Shown here piece after piece: positions 54,730-64,000 of a DNA stretch of 64,000 nt; position 1 is the stretch's first letter, and each line of letters starts with the position of its first letter. This stretch comes from Pigmentiphaga sp. NML030171 (GTDB lineage Bacteria; Pseudomonadota; Gammaproteobacteria; Burkholderiales; Burkholderiaceae_B), in the NCBI RefSeq assembly GCF_002188635.1, contig NZ_NINX01000034.1, positions 56,490-120,489 on the forward strand. The letters run 5' to 3'. Made by a program: the position numbers and the translations under genes. The notes beneath the pieces are model-generated. The model worked only from the letters and a program-made list of their open reading frames with translations. It did no database searches and had not been told where the DNA came from.

Positions 54730-54830
54730 GATGATCTCCTCGGTAGGCAGCCGGGCTGCCGTCTTTCTTATGGGTGGAACCGCAGGCAGATGAACGCTTT
54801 CATGCAGGATAGTTCTTGTTTTTGTGATCG

Positions 54831-54860
54831 AATCATGCATATTGATGCATGATTGCTCAA
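54831..54860 (-). promoter_or_regulatory. Promoter with embedded perfect dyad upstream of the tannase gene
   Basis: AATCATGCAT (54831-54840) and its exact complement (54845-54854) flank ATTG. On the minus strand TTGAGC (54860-54855) and CATGAT (54837-54832) have a 17-bp spacing, a fair sigma-70 promoter that the dyad overlaps. A repressor bound here would block the tannase promoter. Rest of 54730-54931 holds no gene. Confidence 0.5.
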
Positions 54861-54931
54861 TCTAGGGCTTGTACCTAGCCTGCCCGACAGGCCGGCGACG
54901 GACGAAAGCCGCGGGGCGGTATGATGGCGGG

Positions 54932-55573
54932 ATGTCCCGTACCCGTATCAAGATCTGCGGCCTGACCCGCGAGGAAGACGTCGCCGCCGCCGTCGGCGCG
55001 GGCGCCGATGCCATCGGCCTGGTCTTCTATCCCCCCAGCCGGCGGGCGCTGTCCCCGGCGCGCGCGGCCGAACTGCGGCGCCTCGTTCCGCCGTTCGTCG
55101 ACGTGGTGGCCCTGTTCGTCAATGCCTCCGACGCGCAGGTCCGGGAGGTGCTGGACGTGGTCCGGCCCGACCTGCTCCAGTTCCATGGCGACGAGACGCC
55201 GCAGCAATGCGAGCGCCACGGCCACCGCTACCTGCGCGCCTTCCGGGTGGGCGGGCCGGGCATGGAAACGTCGCAGGCTTTGCTAAAATCGTGCCTACAG
55301 TACGGTTCCGCCGCAGGCTGGCTGTTCGACAGCCATTCCGACGGCTACGGCGGTAGCGGGAGAGTGTTCGATTGGTCTTTGGTCAGCAGCGAAAGCGCGC
55401 GTCCGGTCGTTTTGTCTGGTGGGTTGCATGCCGCAAATGTGGCGGCAGCCATTGAGTCCGTGCGCCCGTTCGCTGTCGACGTAAGCAGCGGCGTGGAAGA
55501 ATCGCCAGGCATCAAATCCGCCGCCAAGATTGCCCAGTTCGTGGCGCAGGTGCGGCAAGCCGACGGCTATTGA
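54932..55573 (+). CDS. trpF: Phosphoribosylanthranilate isomerase
   Basis: 213 residues, normal length. [11 protein letters not shown] carries the catalytic Cys, FVNASDAQV and QFHGDETP the barrel loops, and [14 protein letters not shown] the catalytic Asp with phosphate binding. Amadori rearrangement step in tryptophan synthesis. ATG 54932 is chosen; the longer frame at 54869 lacks a ribosome site. First gene of trpFBA. Confidence 0.95.
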   Translation: MSRTRIKICGLTREEDVAAAVGAGADAIGLVFYPPSRRALSPARAAELRRLVPPFVDVVALFVNASDAQVREVLDVVRPDLLQFHGDETPQQCERHGHRYLRAFRVGGPGMETSQALLKSCLQYGSAAGWLFDSHSDGYGGSGRVFDWSLVSSESARPVVLSGGLHAANVAAAIESVRPFAVDVSSGVEESPGIKSAAKIAQFVAQVRQADGY

Positions 55574-55643
55574 CGCCGCATTCCCCAATCCTTCCGGCGC
55601 GCGCCAGGCGCGCGGGCCGGGCTTCATAGCCGGGACCATCCCA

Positions 55644-56843
55644 GTGAAAACCTACGATTTCCCCGATGCGAGGGGCCATTTCGGCCCATATGGCGGCGTG
55701 TTCGTGGCCGAGACGCTCATGCACGCCCTGGACGAACTGCGCCAGAACTATGCGCGCTACCAGCACGATCCCGATTTCATCGCCGAATTCAACTATGAGC
55801 TCGAGCACTTCGTGGGCCGCCCCAGCCCGGTCTACCACGCCAGGCGCTGGTCCGAGGAACTGGGCGGCGCGCAGATCTGGTTCAAGCGGGAAGACCTGAA
55901 CCACACCGGCGCCCACAAGGTGAACAACTGCATCGGGCAGGCGCTGCTGGCCCGCCGCATGGGCAAGCGCCGGGTGATCGCCGAGACCGGCGCCGGCCAG
56001 CACGGCGTGGCGACCGCCACGGTCGCGGCCCGCTACGGCATGGAGTGCGTGGTCTACATGGGCAGCGAGGACGTCAGGCGGCAGGCCGCCAACGTCTACC
56101 GGATGAAGCTGCTGGGCGCGACCGTCGTGCCCGTGGAATCGGGCTCGCGCACGCTGAAGGATGCGCTGAACGAAGCCATGCGCGACTGGGTGACCAACGT
56201 CGAGGACACCTTCTACATCATCGGCACGGTGGCCGGTCCGCACCCGTATCCGATGATGGTGCGCGACTTCCAGACCGTCATCGGCAACGAGTGCCTGGTG
56301 CAGATGCCCAAGGCCGCCGGGCGCCAGCCCGACGTCGTGATCGCGGCGGTGGGCGGCGGCTCGAACGCCATGGGCATCTTCCATCCCTACCTGCCGTACG
56401 ACGACGTTGCGCTGGTGGGCGTGGAAGCCGCCGGAGAAGGCATGGAGACCGGGCGCCACGCGGCCTCGCTGGCCGGCGGCGCGCCGGGCGTGCTGCACGG
56501 CAACCGCACCTACGTGCTGCAGGACGCGAACGGACAGGTGATCGACACCCATTCCATCTCGGCCGGCCTGGACTATCCGGGCGTGGGCCCCGAGCATGCA
56601 TGGCTGATGGACAGCGGCCGGGCGACCTACGTGGGCGTCACGGACGAGGAGGCCCTGGCGGCCTTCCATCACTGCTGCCGGATCGAGGGCATCATCCCGG
56701 CGCTGGAGTCGTCCCATGCCATCGCGCATGCGGTCCGGCTGGCGCCCACGCTGCCCAAGGACAAGATCCTGCTGGTCAACCTTTCCGGACGTGGCGACAA
56801 GGACATGCATACCGTCGCCGAACGTTCGGGCATCGTGCTCTGA
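55644..56843 (+). CDS. trpB: Tryptophan synthase beta chain
   Basis: 399 residues. [13 protein letters not shown] at the start; the PLP lysine is K92 in [20 protein letters not shown] and the phosphate-binding GGGSNAMG are present. It joins indole and serine. The start is a GTG with only a weak ribosome site, so expression may rely on coupling; the 71-bp gap after trpF contains a GC-rich palindrome near 55598-55612. Confidence 0.95.
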   Translation: MKTYDFPDARGHFGPYGGVFVAETLMHALDELRQNYARYQHDPDFIAEFNYELEHFVGRPSPVYHARRWSEELGGAQIWFKREDLNHTGAHKVNNCIGQALLARRMGKRRVIAETGAGQHGVATATVAARYGMECVVYMGSEDVRRQAANVYRMKLLGATVVPVESGSRTLKDALNEAMRDWVTNVEDTFYIIGTVAGPHPYPMMVRDFQTVIGNECLVQMPKAAGRQPDVVIAAVGGGSNAMGIFHPYLPYDDVALVGVEAAGEGMETGRHAASLAGGAPGVLHGNRTYVLQDANGQVIDTHSISAGLDYPGVGPEHAWLMDSGRATYVGVTDEEALAAFHHCCRIEGIIPALESSHAIAHAVRLAPTLPKDKILLVNLSGRGDKDMHTVAERSGIVL

Positions 56844-56854
56844 GGGCGGTCTCC

Positions 56855-57730
56855 ATGTCGTCATCCTCCCGTATCGCGGCCGCGTTCGCGCGCCGCGCCG
56901 CCGCTCCGGGCGCCTGCGCCCTGATTCCCTACGTCACCGCCGGCTACCCCACGCCGGCCAGCACGGTACCCATCATGCACGAACTGGTGGCCGCCGGCGC
57001 CGACGTGCTGGAACTGGGCGTGCCGTTCTCCGATCCCATGGCCGACGGGCCGGTCATCCAGCGCTCCAGCCAGCACGCGCTGGAACAGGGCGTGGGCCTG
57101 CGCGACGTGCTGGCCATGGTCAAGGAATTCCGCCGCACCGACAGCCAGACGCCGGTGGTGCTGATGGGCTATGCCAACCCCGTCGAGCGCATGGGGCAGG
57201 CCGCCTTCGCCGCCGCCGCCCGGCAAGCCGGCGTGGACGGCTGCCTGGTGGTGGACTATCCGCCCGAGGAAGCCGGCGAATTCGGCGCATTGCTGGAAGA
57301 ACATGGCGTCGACCCCATCTTCCTGCTGGCGCCGACCACCACCGACGAGCGCATCCAGGCCGTGGCCCGGGTCGCCCGAGGCTACGTGTACTACGTGTCG
57401 CTCAAGGGCGTGACGGGCGCCGGCCACCTGGACGTCCGGGACGTCTCGCGCAGGCTGGCGCACATCCGGCAGTTCGTCTCGCTGCCGGTGGGCGTGGGCT
57501 TTGGCATCCGCGACGGCGACAGCGCCCGGGCGCTGGGCGCCGAGGCCGACGCCGTGGTCATCGGCACCCGGCTGATCCAGGAAATCGACGCCGCCGCCCA
57601 GGGCACTCCCCCGGAACGACAGCCCGAAATCTGCGCTCGCGCAGCGGGGGCATGGTTGCGTACAATCCGGGGGGCGCTAGATGCCCCGCCTCCGGGCGGG
57701 GCCTCCCAAGAATCAAGGAAATCCGCATGA
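56855..57730 (+). CDS. trpA: Tryptophan synthase alpha chain
   Basis: 291 residues. The catalytic acids are E53 (LELGVPFS) and D64 (ADGP), YPTPAST and the phosphate loop [10 protein letters not shown] are present. It cleaves indole-3-glycerol phosphate and feeds indole to TrpB. The C-terminus carries a Pro/Gly-rich extension ([11 protein letters not shown]). Its stop overlaps accD (ATGA). Confidence 0.95.
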   Translation: MSSSSRIAAAFARRAAAPGACALIPYVTAGYPTPASTVPIMHELVAAGADVLELGVPFSDPMADGPVIQRSSQHALEQGVGLRDVLAMVKEFRRTDSQTPVVLMGYANPVERMGQAAFAAAARQAGVDGCLVVDYPPEEAGEFGALLEEHGVDPIFLLAPTTTDERIQAVARVARGYVYYVSLKGVTGAGHLDVRDVSRRLAHIRQFVSLPVGVGFGIRDGDSARALGAEADAVVIGTRLIQEIDAAAQGTPPERQPEICARAAGAWLRTIRGALDAPPPGGASQESRKSA

Positions 57731-58596
57731 GCTGGATAGAAAAACTGCTCCCTCCCCGCATCAAGACCACCGACGGCTCTCCGCGCCGCGTGCCGGAAGG
57801 CCTGTGGGTCAAGTGCCCGTCGTGCGAGTCGGTGCTGTACCGCGACGACCTGGTCAAGAACCTGAACGTCTGCCCCAAGTGCGAGCATCACATGCGCATC
57901 GGCGCGCGCCAGCGCATCGACGCGCTGCTGGACGCCGAGGGCCGCTACGAGATCGGCATCGGCACGCTGCCGGTGGACAGCCTCAAGTTCAAGGACACCA
58001 AGAAGTATCCCGACCGCCTGCAGGACGCCATGGCGCAGACCGGCGAGACCGACGCGCTGGTGGTCATGGGCGGCGCCATGCACACCCTGCCCGTGGTGGT
58101 GGCCTGCTTCGAGTTCGAGTTCATGGGCGGTTCGATGGGCTCGGTCGTGGGCGAGCGCTTCGTGCGTGGCGCGCAGGCCGCCATCGAGCAGAAGGTGCCG
58201 TTCATCTGCGTGACCGCTTCGGGCGGCGCGCGCATGCAGGAAGGCCTGCTGTCGCTGATGCAGATGGCCAAGACCACCGCCGCGCTGACGCTGCTGTCCT
58301 CGCGCAAGCTGCCGTTCATCAGCGTGCTGTCCGATCCCACCATGGGCGGCGTGTCGGCCAGCTTCGCGTTCATGGGCGACGTCGTGATCGCCGAGCCCAA
58401 GGCGCTGGTCGGCTTCGCCGGTCCGCGCGTGATCGAGCAGACCGTGCGCGAGAAATTGCCCGAGGGCTTCCAGCGCGCCGAGTTCCTGCTGGAGAAGGGC
58501 GCCATCGACATGATCGTCGATCGCCGCAAGATGCGCGAGGAGATCGCGCGCCTCCTGGCGCTGCTGACGCAGCAGCCTGCGGACGCGGTGGCCTGA
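57727..58596 (+). CDS. accD: Acetyl-CoA carboxylase carboxyltransferase subunit beta
   Basis: 289 residues. A zinc ribbon with four cysteines (CPSC and CPKC, about 30-52) precedes the crotonase-like transferase domain with [11 protein letters not shown] and [13 protein letters not shown]. With AccA it transfers carboxyl from biotin to acetyl-CoA in fatty-acid synthesis. ATGA overlap couples it to trpA. In many relatives folC follows; here pagL does. Confidence 0.97.
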   Translation: MSWIEKLLPPRIKTTDGSPRRVPEGLWVKCPSCESVLYRDDLVKNLNVCPKCEHHMRIGARQRIDALLDAEGRYEIGIGTLPVDSLKFKDTKKYPDRLQDAMAQTGETDALVVMGGAMHTLPVVVACFEFEFMGGSMGSVVGERFVRGAQAAIEQKVPFICVTASGGARMQEGLLSLMQMAKTTAALTLLSSRKLPFISVLSDPTMGGVSASFAFMGDVVIAEPKALVGFAGPRVIEQTVREKLPEGFQRAEFLLEKGAIDMIVDRRKMREEIARLLALLTQQPADAVA

Positions 58597-58774
58597 GGCA
58601 GGAAAGAAACTGCGGCTAGTCTGCAACGCGACCGGTCATCGGTCGTATGCAGATGTAACGGGTTTGTTATAGTCGGAGTTTCCTTTCCCTCTTTCCGCGG
58701 GGGACCGCATCCTGCCCCCGCGGGGCAGGCGATCTTGGCGGTGCCCGCGCGAAGCTTCACAGGCAGCCGATCCG

Positions 58775-59311
58775 ATGAAAAAAACCGCCCTAGCAGCCGC
58801 GCTTCTCGCTCTTGCTTCCTTCTCGGCCCACGGGGCCGATCCCACCGGCGGTTTCGCCAACGGCGGCTGGAGCGCACAGTACGGCGTGATCGACGGCAAC
58901 CATCGCGCCACGCTCAACTACGAAACCTCGCCGCTCTGGCACATGAAGCTCGGCTCGACCCGCCTGGAGCTCGTGGGAGAACTGGGCGGCTCGTACTGGT
59001 GGACCTCGAGCGCGCTGCCGGGCTACGCCCGCCACATGTGGCAACTCAACGCCATCCCGATGTTCCGCTGGTGGCCCACCGAACGCTTCTACATCGAAGG
59101 CGGCATCGGCGCCACGGCCGTCAGCGAGACCAAGTTCCACGACAAGGACATCAGCTCCACCTTCCAGTTCGGCGACCACATCGGCGCCGGCTTCAAGCTG
59201 GCCGACAACATGCGCCTGGGCCTGCGCGTGTCGCACTTCTCCAATGGCGGCATGAAGAAACCCAACCAGGGCCTGAACCAGGTCCAGCTGAACTTCGCCA
59301 TGGGTTTTTAG
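58775..59311 (+). CDS. pagL: Lipid A 3-O-deacylase, PagL family
   Basis: 178 residues. A signal peptide (residues 1-20, cleavage near AHGAD) precedes an eight-strand barrel ending in phenylalanine. The catalytic His-x-Ser is H154-F-S156 in RVSHFSNGG, followed by KPNQGLN. PagL removes the 3-position acyl chain of lipid A in the outer membrane. The position of the P. aeruginosa catalytic Glu (12 after the serine) is Asn168 here, so activity should be tested. A TATAGT hexamer (58668-58673) may be the -10 element. Confidence 0.88.
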   Translation: MKKTALAAALLALASFSAHGADPTGGFANGGWSAQYGVIDGNHRATLNYETSPLWHMKLGSTRLELVGELGGSYWWTSSALPGYARHMWQLNAIPMFRWWPTERFYIEGGIGATAVSETKFHDKDISSTFQFGDHIGAGFKLADNMRLGLRVSHFSNGGMKKPNQGLNQVQLNFAMGF

Positions 59312-59375
59312 CCCCTCCTACGCGCTTCGCGCGCCCCCCAGGGGGCGATGCGCGTGGACCGGAAGGGAAGCCCAC
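59312..59375. repeat. Dispersed palindromic repeat, arm after pagL
   Basis: CTACGCGCTTCGCGCG and CCCCAGGGGGCG-type palindromes directly follow the pagL stop and are the inverted counterpart of 59548-59641. The following 59376-59470 contains CGGACCGGCAAAGCCGGATCCGC-like degenerate copies. Confidence 0.7.
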
Positions 59376-59477
59376 CCCACGCGGCCCATGGCCGCGCCCC
59401 TCAAGGGGCGGCGCTGGCGGACCGGCAAAGCCGGATCCGCTGCGCCCTGGGTCAGGGGCGGTCGCGGATACAAGAAT

Positions 59478-59506
59478 GGCCTTGCATCATATGCAGGGCC
59501 GTTTTT
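59478..59506 (+). terminator. Rho-independent terminator downstream of pagL
   Basis: GGCCTTGCAT and ATGCAGGGCC pair (10 bp with one G-T pair) around CAT, followed by GTTTTT. It ends transcription from the plus strand about 170 bp after pagL; between 59312 and 59647 there is no gene, only repeats and this terminator. Confidence 0.85.
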
Positions 59507-59547
59507 ATTGAGCCCAAGCGGCTGCCAGGTAGTATCGCCGTTCTCAG

Positions 59548-59641
59548 CCAGCCCGTTGGTACCCCAGGATGCGGTGGATCCGGCTCCGCCGGTCCACCCG
59601 CATCGCCCCCTGGGGGGCGCGCGTCAGCGCGTAGGGGGGGG
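59548..59641 (-). repeat. Dispersed GC-rich palindromic repeat, copy after moaA
   Basis: Matches 8012-8106 closely from CCAGCCCGTTGGTACCCCAGG to GCGCGTAGGGGGGG. It lies six bases beyond the moaA stop, in the same orientation relative to that gene as copy 1 is to its own gene. Confidence 0.78.
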
Positions 59642-59647
59642 CCTCGA

Positions 59648-60751
59648 TCACCCGCCGATGTAGCTCATTTCTATGCGGCCGGAGCGGGGCGTGTCGGCGG
59701 AGCGGCGTTCGGAGTAGTTGTCGGTGCGGGCCCGCCAGATGCGGGCGATGGCGGTGGCCAGTTGTTCGTCGCTGGCGCCGCCGCGCAACAGGGTGCGCAG
59801 GTCGTAGCCCTGGTCGGCGAACAGGCACAGGTAGAGCTGGCCCTCGGTGGACAGGCGGGCGCGGGTACAAGATGAACAGAAGGCCTGGGTGACGCTGGAG
59901 ATGACGCCCACTTCGCCGCCGCCGTCGCGATAGCGCCAGCGCTGGGCGACTTCGCCAGCATAGTGCGGCTCCAGGGTTTCGAGCGGCCAGCGGGCGCCCA
60001 GGCGGCGCAGGATGTCGGCAGAGGGCACGACTTCATCCATCTTCCAGCCGTTGGAGGCGCCCACGTCCATGTACTCGATGAAGCGCAGGGTGTGGCCGGA
60101 GTGGCGGAAGTGCTCGGCCATGGGTTCGATCTGGTCGTCGTTGAGGCCCTTCTTGACCACCATGTTGACCTTGATGGGCCCCAGGCCCGCCTCGGCCGCG
60201 GCATCGATGCCCTGCAGCACGTCGGCAACGGCGAAGTCGACGTCGTTCATGCGGCGAAAGACCGTGTCGTCCAGCGCGTCCAGGCTGACGGTGACCCGGT
60301 TCAGGCCGGCGTCGGCCAGGGCGCGAGCCTTGCGCGCCAGCAGCGACGCGTTGGTGGTCAGGGTCAGGTCGAGCGGCTTGCCCGATGGCGTGCGCAGCTC
60401 GGCCAGCCGGGCAACCAGGGTCTCGATATTCTTGCGCAGCAGCGGTTCGCCGCCGGTCAGGCGGACCTTCTCGACGCCGTGGGCCACGAACAGCCGCGCC
60501 AGCCGCACGATTTCCTCGAAGCTGAGCAGGGCGTCGTGCGGCAGGTAAGGGTAGTCCTTGCCGAAGACTTCCTTGGGCATGCAGTACACGCAGCGGAAGT
60601 TGCAGCGGTCGGTGACGGAGATGCGCAGGTCGTGCAGCATCCTGCCGCGCGTGTCCGCCAGTTGGCCGGAGGGCGCGATGAGGTCACTGGCGTCGACGGG
60701 AACAGGGCGGCGCGCGCGGTAATCGGTCAGCAGGATGGTTTTTTCGGTCAC
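59648..60751 (-). CDS. moaA: GTP 3',8-cyclase (molybdenum cofactor biosynthesis)
   Basis: 367 residues. The radical-SAM cluster is C50, C54, C57 (CNFRCVYC), GGEPLLR follows, and a second cluster is provided by [10 protein letters not shown] with a later Cys in LYLCLF. The C-terminus ends [10 protein letters not shown], the conserved MoaA tail that contributes to the active site. It makes 3',8-cyclo-GTP with MoaC. No other mo genes are nearby. Confidence 0.96.
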   Translation of the reverse strand: MTEKTILLTDYRARRPVPVDASDLIAPSGQLADTRGRMLHDLRISVTDRCNFRCVYCMPKEVFGKDYPYLPHDALLSFEEIVRLARLFVAHGVEKVRLTGGEPLLRKNIETLVARLAELRTPSGKPLDLTLTTNASLLARKARALADAGLNRVTVSLDALDDTVFRRMNDVDFAVADVLQGIDAAAEAGLGPIKVNMVVKKGLNDDQIEPMAEHFRHSGHTLRFIEYMDVGASNGWKMDEVVPSADILRRLGARWPLETLEPHYAGEVAQRWRYRDGGGEVGVISSVTQAFCSSCTRARLSTEGQLYLCLFADQGYDLRTLLRGGASDEQLATAIARIWRARTDNYSERRSADTPRSGRIEMSYIGG

Positions 60752-60880
60752 GGTGCGAAGGACGGCAACAGGGGCGGGACTGGCCCGCCATGTTCTGTAA
60801 TACTACCCCATGGCACGGGTGGAGCCTGCATCGCTACAATGGCCGGCATCGCCGGAACGCGGTTCTTGCAAGGGAATGGG

Positions 60881-62440
60881 ATGAGACGTGGACGGGGCCT
60901 GCTCGGGGCGGGCATGATGGTGGCGCTTGGCGCCTGCGGAGGCGGGGATTCGGGCGATGGCGGCGGCCCGGCCGCGGTGCAGCAGTATCCGGCGGGCATC
61001 TATACCGGCAAGGCCGGGCCGCTCGCCACACAGCGCGATTTCATCGGCATCGTCGACGGCGGCCGCAATGGCACCGGCGGCAATTTCTATTTTGCCCTGG
61101 ATACCGGAACCAGCCGCGGGTACGACGGCCTGTACGGTGGCCTGAGCGTCACGCTGGCCACGTTGCGCGCAACCAATGCCACCTACTATTCCACGGTCGA
61201 TGGAAAATTCGTCGCCAATGGGGTGACGGTGTCGGGCATCGTGACCGGCGCGGCCTCCGCCGAGAACCCCGGAGCCCGTATCAGCGGGAACTACAGCAAC
61301 CCCGCGGGCACGGCCGCGGCCACGTCGTCGCCCCTGGTGCCGTTTACGCTGGATTACCGCGAGGATCTGTACGTGCGGGCGTCGTCGCTGGCGACGATGG
61401 CGGGTACGTACCAGGGGGGAGGCCCGTTCGGCGGAGCCTGGAACATGACGGTGGACACCGCGGGCCGCCTGACCGGCAGCAACAGCGGATGCGCCCTGAC
61501 CGGCTCGGTGTCCACGCCGAATCCGGCACGGGGCGTCTACGGCATCGTGCTGAATCTCGCCGGTACCGGCTGCTCGCGTCCGGGTTCCACGCAAACGGGA
61601 TGGGCGGTCCTGACCTACGACGCCAAGGGCGCCAAGAGCGGCATCTGGGTGTTCACCACCGATGCCGACTCCAAGGCGCTGAACACGTTCATCCTGAACG
61701 GCCTGGCCGACAACAGCGTCGAGCCGCCGGACCCCGCCACGCCGCAGTTCGCCGAAGGGTACTGGACGCCCACCAGCGGCGCTTTCGAGGGTGTCGTCAC
61801 GCCCGACAGCTACTATTTCCTGTATCGACGCAACGGAGCGGGCTATGACGTCCTAAGCGGACGGCTGACGCGGGTCGCGGGCAGCAACAGCAAGATGACG
61901 GACGAGGCGGCGACGTTCTACAGCGCGCAGGGCACGACCGCGGCCACCTCGCTGAACGGGACCGTCATCGGCGATGCATTCACGGGCAGTTTCGCGGATC
62001 CGGCGGCGGGCAATGCCGCCACGCAATTCGCGATGGCGAAGGACGGCATCTATCAGGCCGCGCCCGCCAGGCTGGCGGCCGTGGCGGGCAAGTCCTACCA
62101 GACCCCGTCGCTGGAGCCGCTTTCCATGACCGTGAACGTGGCCGCCGACGGCGTGCTGAGCGGTTCGCGCGAGGCATGCCGGATCGTCGACAGTTCGACC
62201 GATGGCGGACCGATCAGCCGCATCGGGCCTTATCCGGGGATCACCACGCAGAACCTGTTCCAGGTGAAGCTGATATTCACCGGCGCGGCGTGCGCGGGGA
62301 GCGAGGACGGCATCGCGGTGGCCGTATATGATCCGGGCGCCCAGACTGCCAAGGGATTGCGGATCTTCACCCTGGGCACGCTGACCAGCAGCACGCAGCG
62401 CGTTGCCAAGGTGGCGCAGTTGGCGACCCCGGCCCCCTAG
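60881..62440 (+). CDS. Hypothetical lipoprotein with repeated beta-rich modules
   Basis: 519 residues, not recognised. Lipobox VALGAC predicts anchoring. It is Gly/Thr/Ala-rich with about four repeated units of similar layout: a 'G.Y.G' opening, a loop with a Cys pair (SGCALTG...GTGCSRPG and REACRIVD...GAACAGSE), and a closing 'TY..GAK.G' strand. This suggests stacked beta modules on the cell surface or in the periplasm. AAGGGAATGGG precedes the ATG. It stands between moaA (divergent) and the BcsC-like gene (convergent). Confidence 0.7.
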   Translation: MRRGRGLLGAGMMVALGACGGGDSGDGGGPAAVQQYPAGIYTGKAGPLATQRDFIGIVDGGRNGTGGNFYFALDTGTSRGYDGLYGGLSVTLATLRATNATYYSTVDGKFVANGVTVSGIVTGAASAENPGARISGNYSNPAGTAAATSSPLVPFTLDYREDLYVRASSLATMAGTYQGGGPFGGAWNMTVDTAGRLTGSNSGCALTGSVSTPNPARGVYGIVLNLAGTGCSRPGSTQTGWAVLTYDAKGAKSGIWVFTTDADSKALNTFILNGLADNSVEPPDPATPQFAEGYWTPTSGAFEGVVTPDSYYFLYRRNGAGYDVLSGRLTRVAGSNSKMTDEAATFYSAQGTTAATSLNGTVIGDAFTGSFADPAAGNAATQFAMAKDGIYQAAPARLAAVAGKSYQTPSLEPLSMTVNVAADGVLSGSREACRIVDSSTDGGPISRIGPYPGITTQNLFQVKLIFTGAACAGSEDGIAVAVYDPGAQTAKGLRIFTLGTLTSSTQRVAKVAQLATPAP

Positions 62441-62442
62441 CG

Positions 62443-64000
62443 CTAGTTGCCCGGATACAGCGACCGGTACGGCGTAAGCGGATACGCCACCGGTCCGCTG
62501 TATGGATGGAAGGCATAGCGCAGGTACACGCCGCCCATCAACTGGCGGTAGTCGCGCGCGTTGTCCATCGCCAGTTGCCCTCCCAGCGTCAATTGCGGCG
62601 CGATCTGGTATTCCATGGCCGCGGCCAGGCTGTAGCCCAGGCCGGTCTTGGTCTGCCCCGGATAGAAGGCGCCATTGGCGTTGGAGGTCAGGCCGAAGGC
62701 CGCGGCATCGATGGCGGCCTGCTGGGCGGCCGATTGCAGCGAGCCGTTGGTCGGGAAGTAGGGCGCCGAATCTTCCTTGAAGCGCTGCACGCCCAGCGAT
62801 CCCTTGACCAGGTAGGAAAGGCGGCCGCTGCGCTGCGTCCACGAGACGGGCACACTGGCGGCGAAGAATTGCTGCGGGCTGAAGTAGCCGCCGTGGCCGT
62901 AGGTGAAGTAGCGCAGGTTCTTGTCGTAGCCGATGCCGGTGAAGTTGACGCCCGCCGTCAGTTCCGAGTCGGGCGTGCGGACCAGCCGCCAGTACAGGCC
63001 GCCGCCGCCTTCCAGGCGGGTGTTGGAGGCGACGTTCTCGCCGGTCAGCGCATGGAAGGCGCCGTAGCCGTAGACGCCGTAGTCGCCGTTGTCCCAGGTC
63101 AGTTCCAGGCGGCCGCCGGTGGCTGAGACGCCGCCCCAGGTCTGGCCGGTGCGCGCGTCGCGCGCGCCGGCGAAGGACAGCAGGCTGTCGGTGACGGGGC
63201 GGCGGGAGACGTCGGCCGAGTACGAGACTTCGCTGTTGATCGGGCCCTTGAATTTGAGGCCGGCGTTGATGTCCGTGTGGCGAAAGCCGAGCGGCGTGGT
63301 GCCCACGTCGGCCTGCAGGCGCTCGGATTCGTAGGCCACGGCCAGGCCGACGCCCGACTGGCTTTGCGAACCGGCGCCGCCGGTCGAACCCGCGGCCTGC
63401 TGAAGCGCGGCGACGGGGCCGGCGCCGAAGCGGCTGGACGCATCGTAGGAACTGCCCGGGGTGCCCGCATCGAGCGAGACGGGCGTGGCGCGCAGGGCCA
63501 TCCTGCCGTCTCCCACCGGGAAGCGGTATTCGATCGGGGCCTGGATGTCGGTCAACTTGCCCAGGCCTTCTTCGCCCTGGCGCGTGCGCACGGTGCCGCC
63601 CACCGTCAGCGCGGGGCTGCGGGCTTGCTGGATGTCGTTGAGTTCGTCCATGGCCGTGCGGGGCCGGTCGGCCTGGGCCGCGGCCGGATCCCAGGGCCGG
63701 GCCTGGGCCGGCTGCACGGCGTAGCCGCCATAGCCGGGCGGCGGCGTCTGGGCGGCCACGGGCGGGGCATAGTAGGGCAAGGCGGCCTGGGGCGCGGTCT
63801 GCAACGGCATGGGCACGTAGGCGGGCGCCGCCGCTTGCGCGGGATAGGGCGGATAGGCGGGCGCCGGGGCGGCATTGCGCGCGGCCGGTTGTGTGCCGGG
63901 TTTGCGGCTGCCGGCCGTCGTCCGCGCGGCCGGCGCGGCGGGCTGGGCGGCGGCCGGTGCCAGGTACTCGGCCGGCGTGGGCGGAGCGCTGGGCGCCGGC
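62443..64000 (-). CDS. bcsC: BcsC-like outer-membrane protein, C-terminal region (5' partial)
   Basis: About 519 residues are visible and the frame stays open to the window edge, so the N-terminus is missing. The first ~120 visible residues are a Pro/Ala-rich linker; then LTVGGTVRTRQGEEGLGKLTDIQAP opens the cellulose-synthase C domain, a beta-barrel that exports polysaccharide, ending PYRSLYPGN. In true BcsC an N-terminal TPR array binds the polymer in the periplasm. Whether cellulose or another glucan is exported depends on genes beyond the window. Confidence 0.85.
   Translation of the reverse strand, partial: PAPSAPPTPAEYLAPAAAQPAAPAARTTAGSRKPGTQPAARNAAPAPAYPPYPAQAAAPAYVPMPLQTAPQAALPYYAPPVAAQTPPPGYGGYAVQPAQARPWDPAAAQADRPRTAMDELNDIQQARSPALTVGGTVRTRQGEEGLGKLTDIQAPIEYRFPVGDGRMALRATPVSLDAGTPGSSYDASSRFGAGPVAALQQAAGSTGGAGSQSQSGVGLAVAYESERLQADVGTTPLGFRHTDINAGLKFKGPINSEVSYSADVSRRPVTDSLLSFAGARDARTGQTWGGVSATGGRLELTWDNGDYGVYGYGAFHALTGENVASNTRLEGGGGLYWRLVRTPDSELTAGVNFTGIGYDKNLRYFTYGHGGYFSPQQFFAASVPVSWTQRSGRLSYLVKGSLGVQRFKEDSAPYFPTNGSLQSAAQQAAIDAAAFGLTSNANGAFYPGQTKTGLGYSLAAAMEYQIAPQLTLGGQLAMDNARDYRQLMGGVYLRYAFHPYSGPVAYPLTPYRSLYPGN

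Noticed and set aside
58661..58682. PhoP box upstream of pagL
   Set aside because: GGTTTG occurs once but the second half-site at the required 5-bp spacing is missing; the only reasonable element is a TATAGT -10 hexamer.
62443..63816. Treating position 63816 as the start of the BcsC-like gene
   Set aside because: The codon there is GTG inside a continuous Pro/Ala-rich frame that stays open to the window edge, and no ribosome site precedes it. The gene is 5' partial.

Overview
This is a 64 kb stretch of a high-GC (roughly two-thirds G+C by eye) beta-proteobacterial chromosome. The order leuC-leuD-leuB-asd-fimV-truA-trpF-trpB-trpA-accD is the usual Burkholderiales arrangement. Three orphan Bug-type periplasmic binding proteins, a trimeric-type porin, a PagL-like lipid A deacylase and many small catabolic clusters point to Bordetella or a close relative in the Alcaligenaceae (inference from gene content; no search was run). 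I saw no rRNA, tRNA, insertion sequence, prophage or CRISPR array.

Region 1 (1-10188) holds two catabolic clusters. The plus-strand cluster (660-6187) follows the tail of a GntR regulator. It encodes a fumarylacetoacetate-hydrolase-fold enzyme, two VOC (glyoxalase/extradiol-fold) proteins, a DapA-type aldolase/lyase and an SsuABC-like transporter whose three parts are interleaved with the enzymes. The minus-strand cluster (6273-9075) encodes a pyrone-dicarboxylate-hydrolase-like amidohydrolase, a CHA-aldolase/RraA-like enzyme and a Bug binding protein, with a divergent LysR gene.

Region 2 (10273-28802) is mostly housekeeping and accessory genes: zwf, a ybhP-clsB-ybhN-like lipid module, a MarR regulator, a porin, an OpgC-like acyltransferase, an SGNH hydrolase, an SDR enzyme, an orphan ParA-like ATPase and dusA. 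It also contains a Bug / MqnA-like / TauD cluster with a divergent LysR gene, a GlcD-like flavoprotein, and the DUF2069-wrbA pair, which is divergent from a YihY-family gene.

Region 3 (30304-42601) is the most distinctive part. Twelve minus-strand genes lie head to tail with overlaps or gaps of at most about 90 bp. In transcription order they are: an isochorismatase-alpha/beta-hydrolase fusion, an ACMSD-like amidohydrolase, a Bug binding protein, a 4,5-dihydroxyphthalate-decarboxylase-like protein, a stand-alone alpha/beta hydrolase paralogous to the fusion's second half, a complete Liv-type ABC transporter (K-H-M-G-F), and LigA/LigB ring-cleavage dioxygenase subunits. A divergent GntR gene sits upstream, and a perfect AATAATCGATTATT dyad lies in the AT-rich gap between them. 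I infer an uptake-plus-degradation operon for an amide- or ester-linked aromatic compound whose substrate is unknown.

Region 4 (42709-64000) carries a CBS-domain gene, aroC, an M48 lipoprotein protease and the leu-asd-fimV-truA-trp-accD block. That block is interrupted by an inverted tannase-family gene between truA and trpF. It is followed by pagL, moaA, an unrecognised lipoprotein and the C-terminal part of a BcsC-like outer-membrane protein that runs off the window. A dispersed GC-rich palindromic repeat sits just after the stop codons of several genes, and structured leaders are visible before leuC and fimV.
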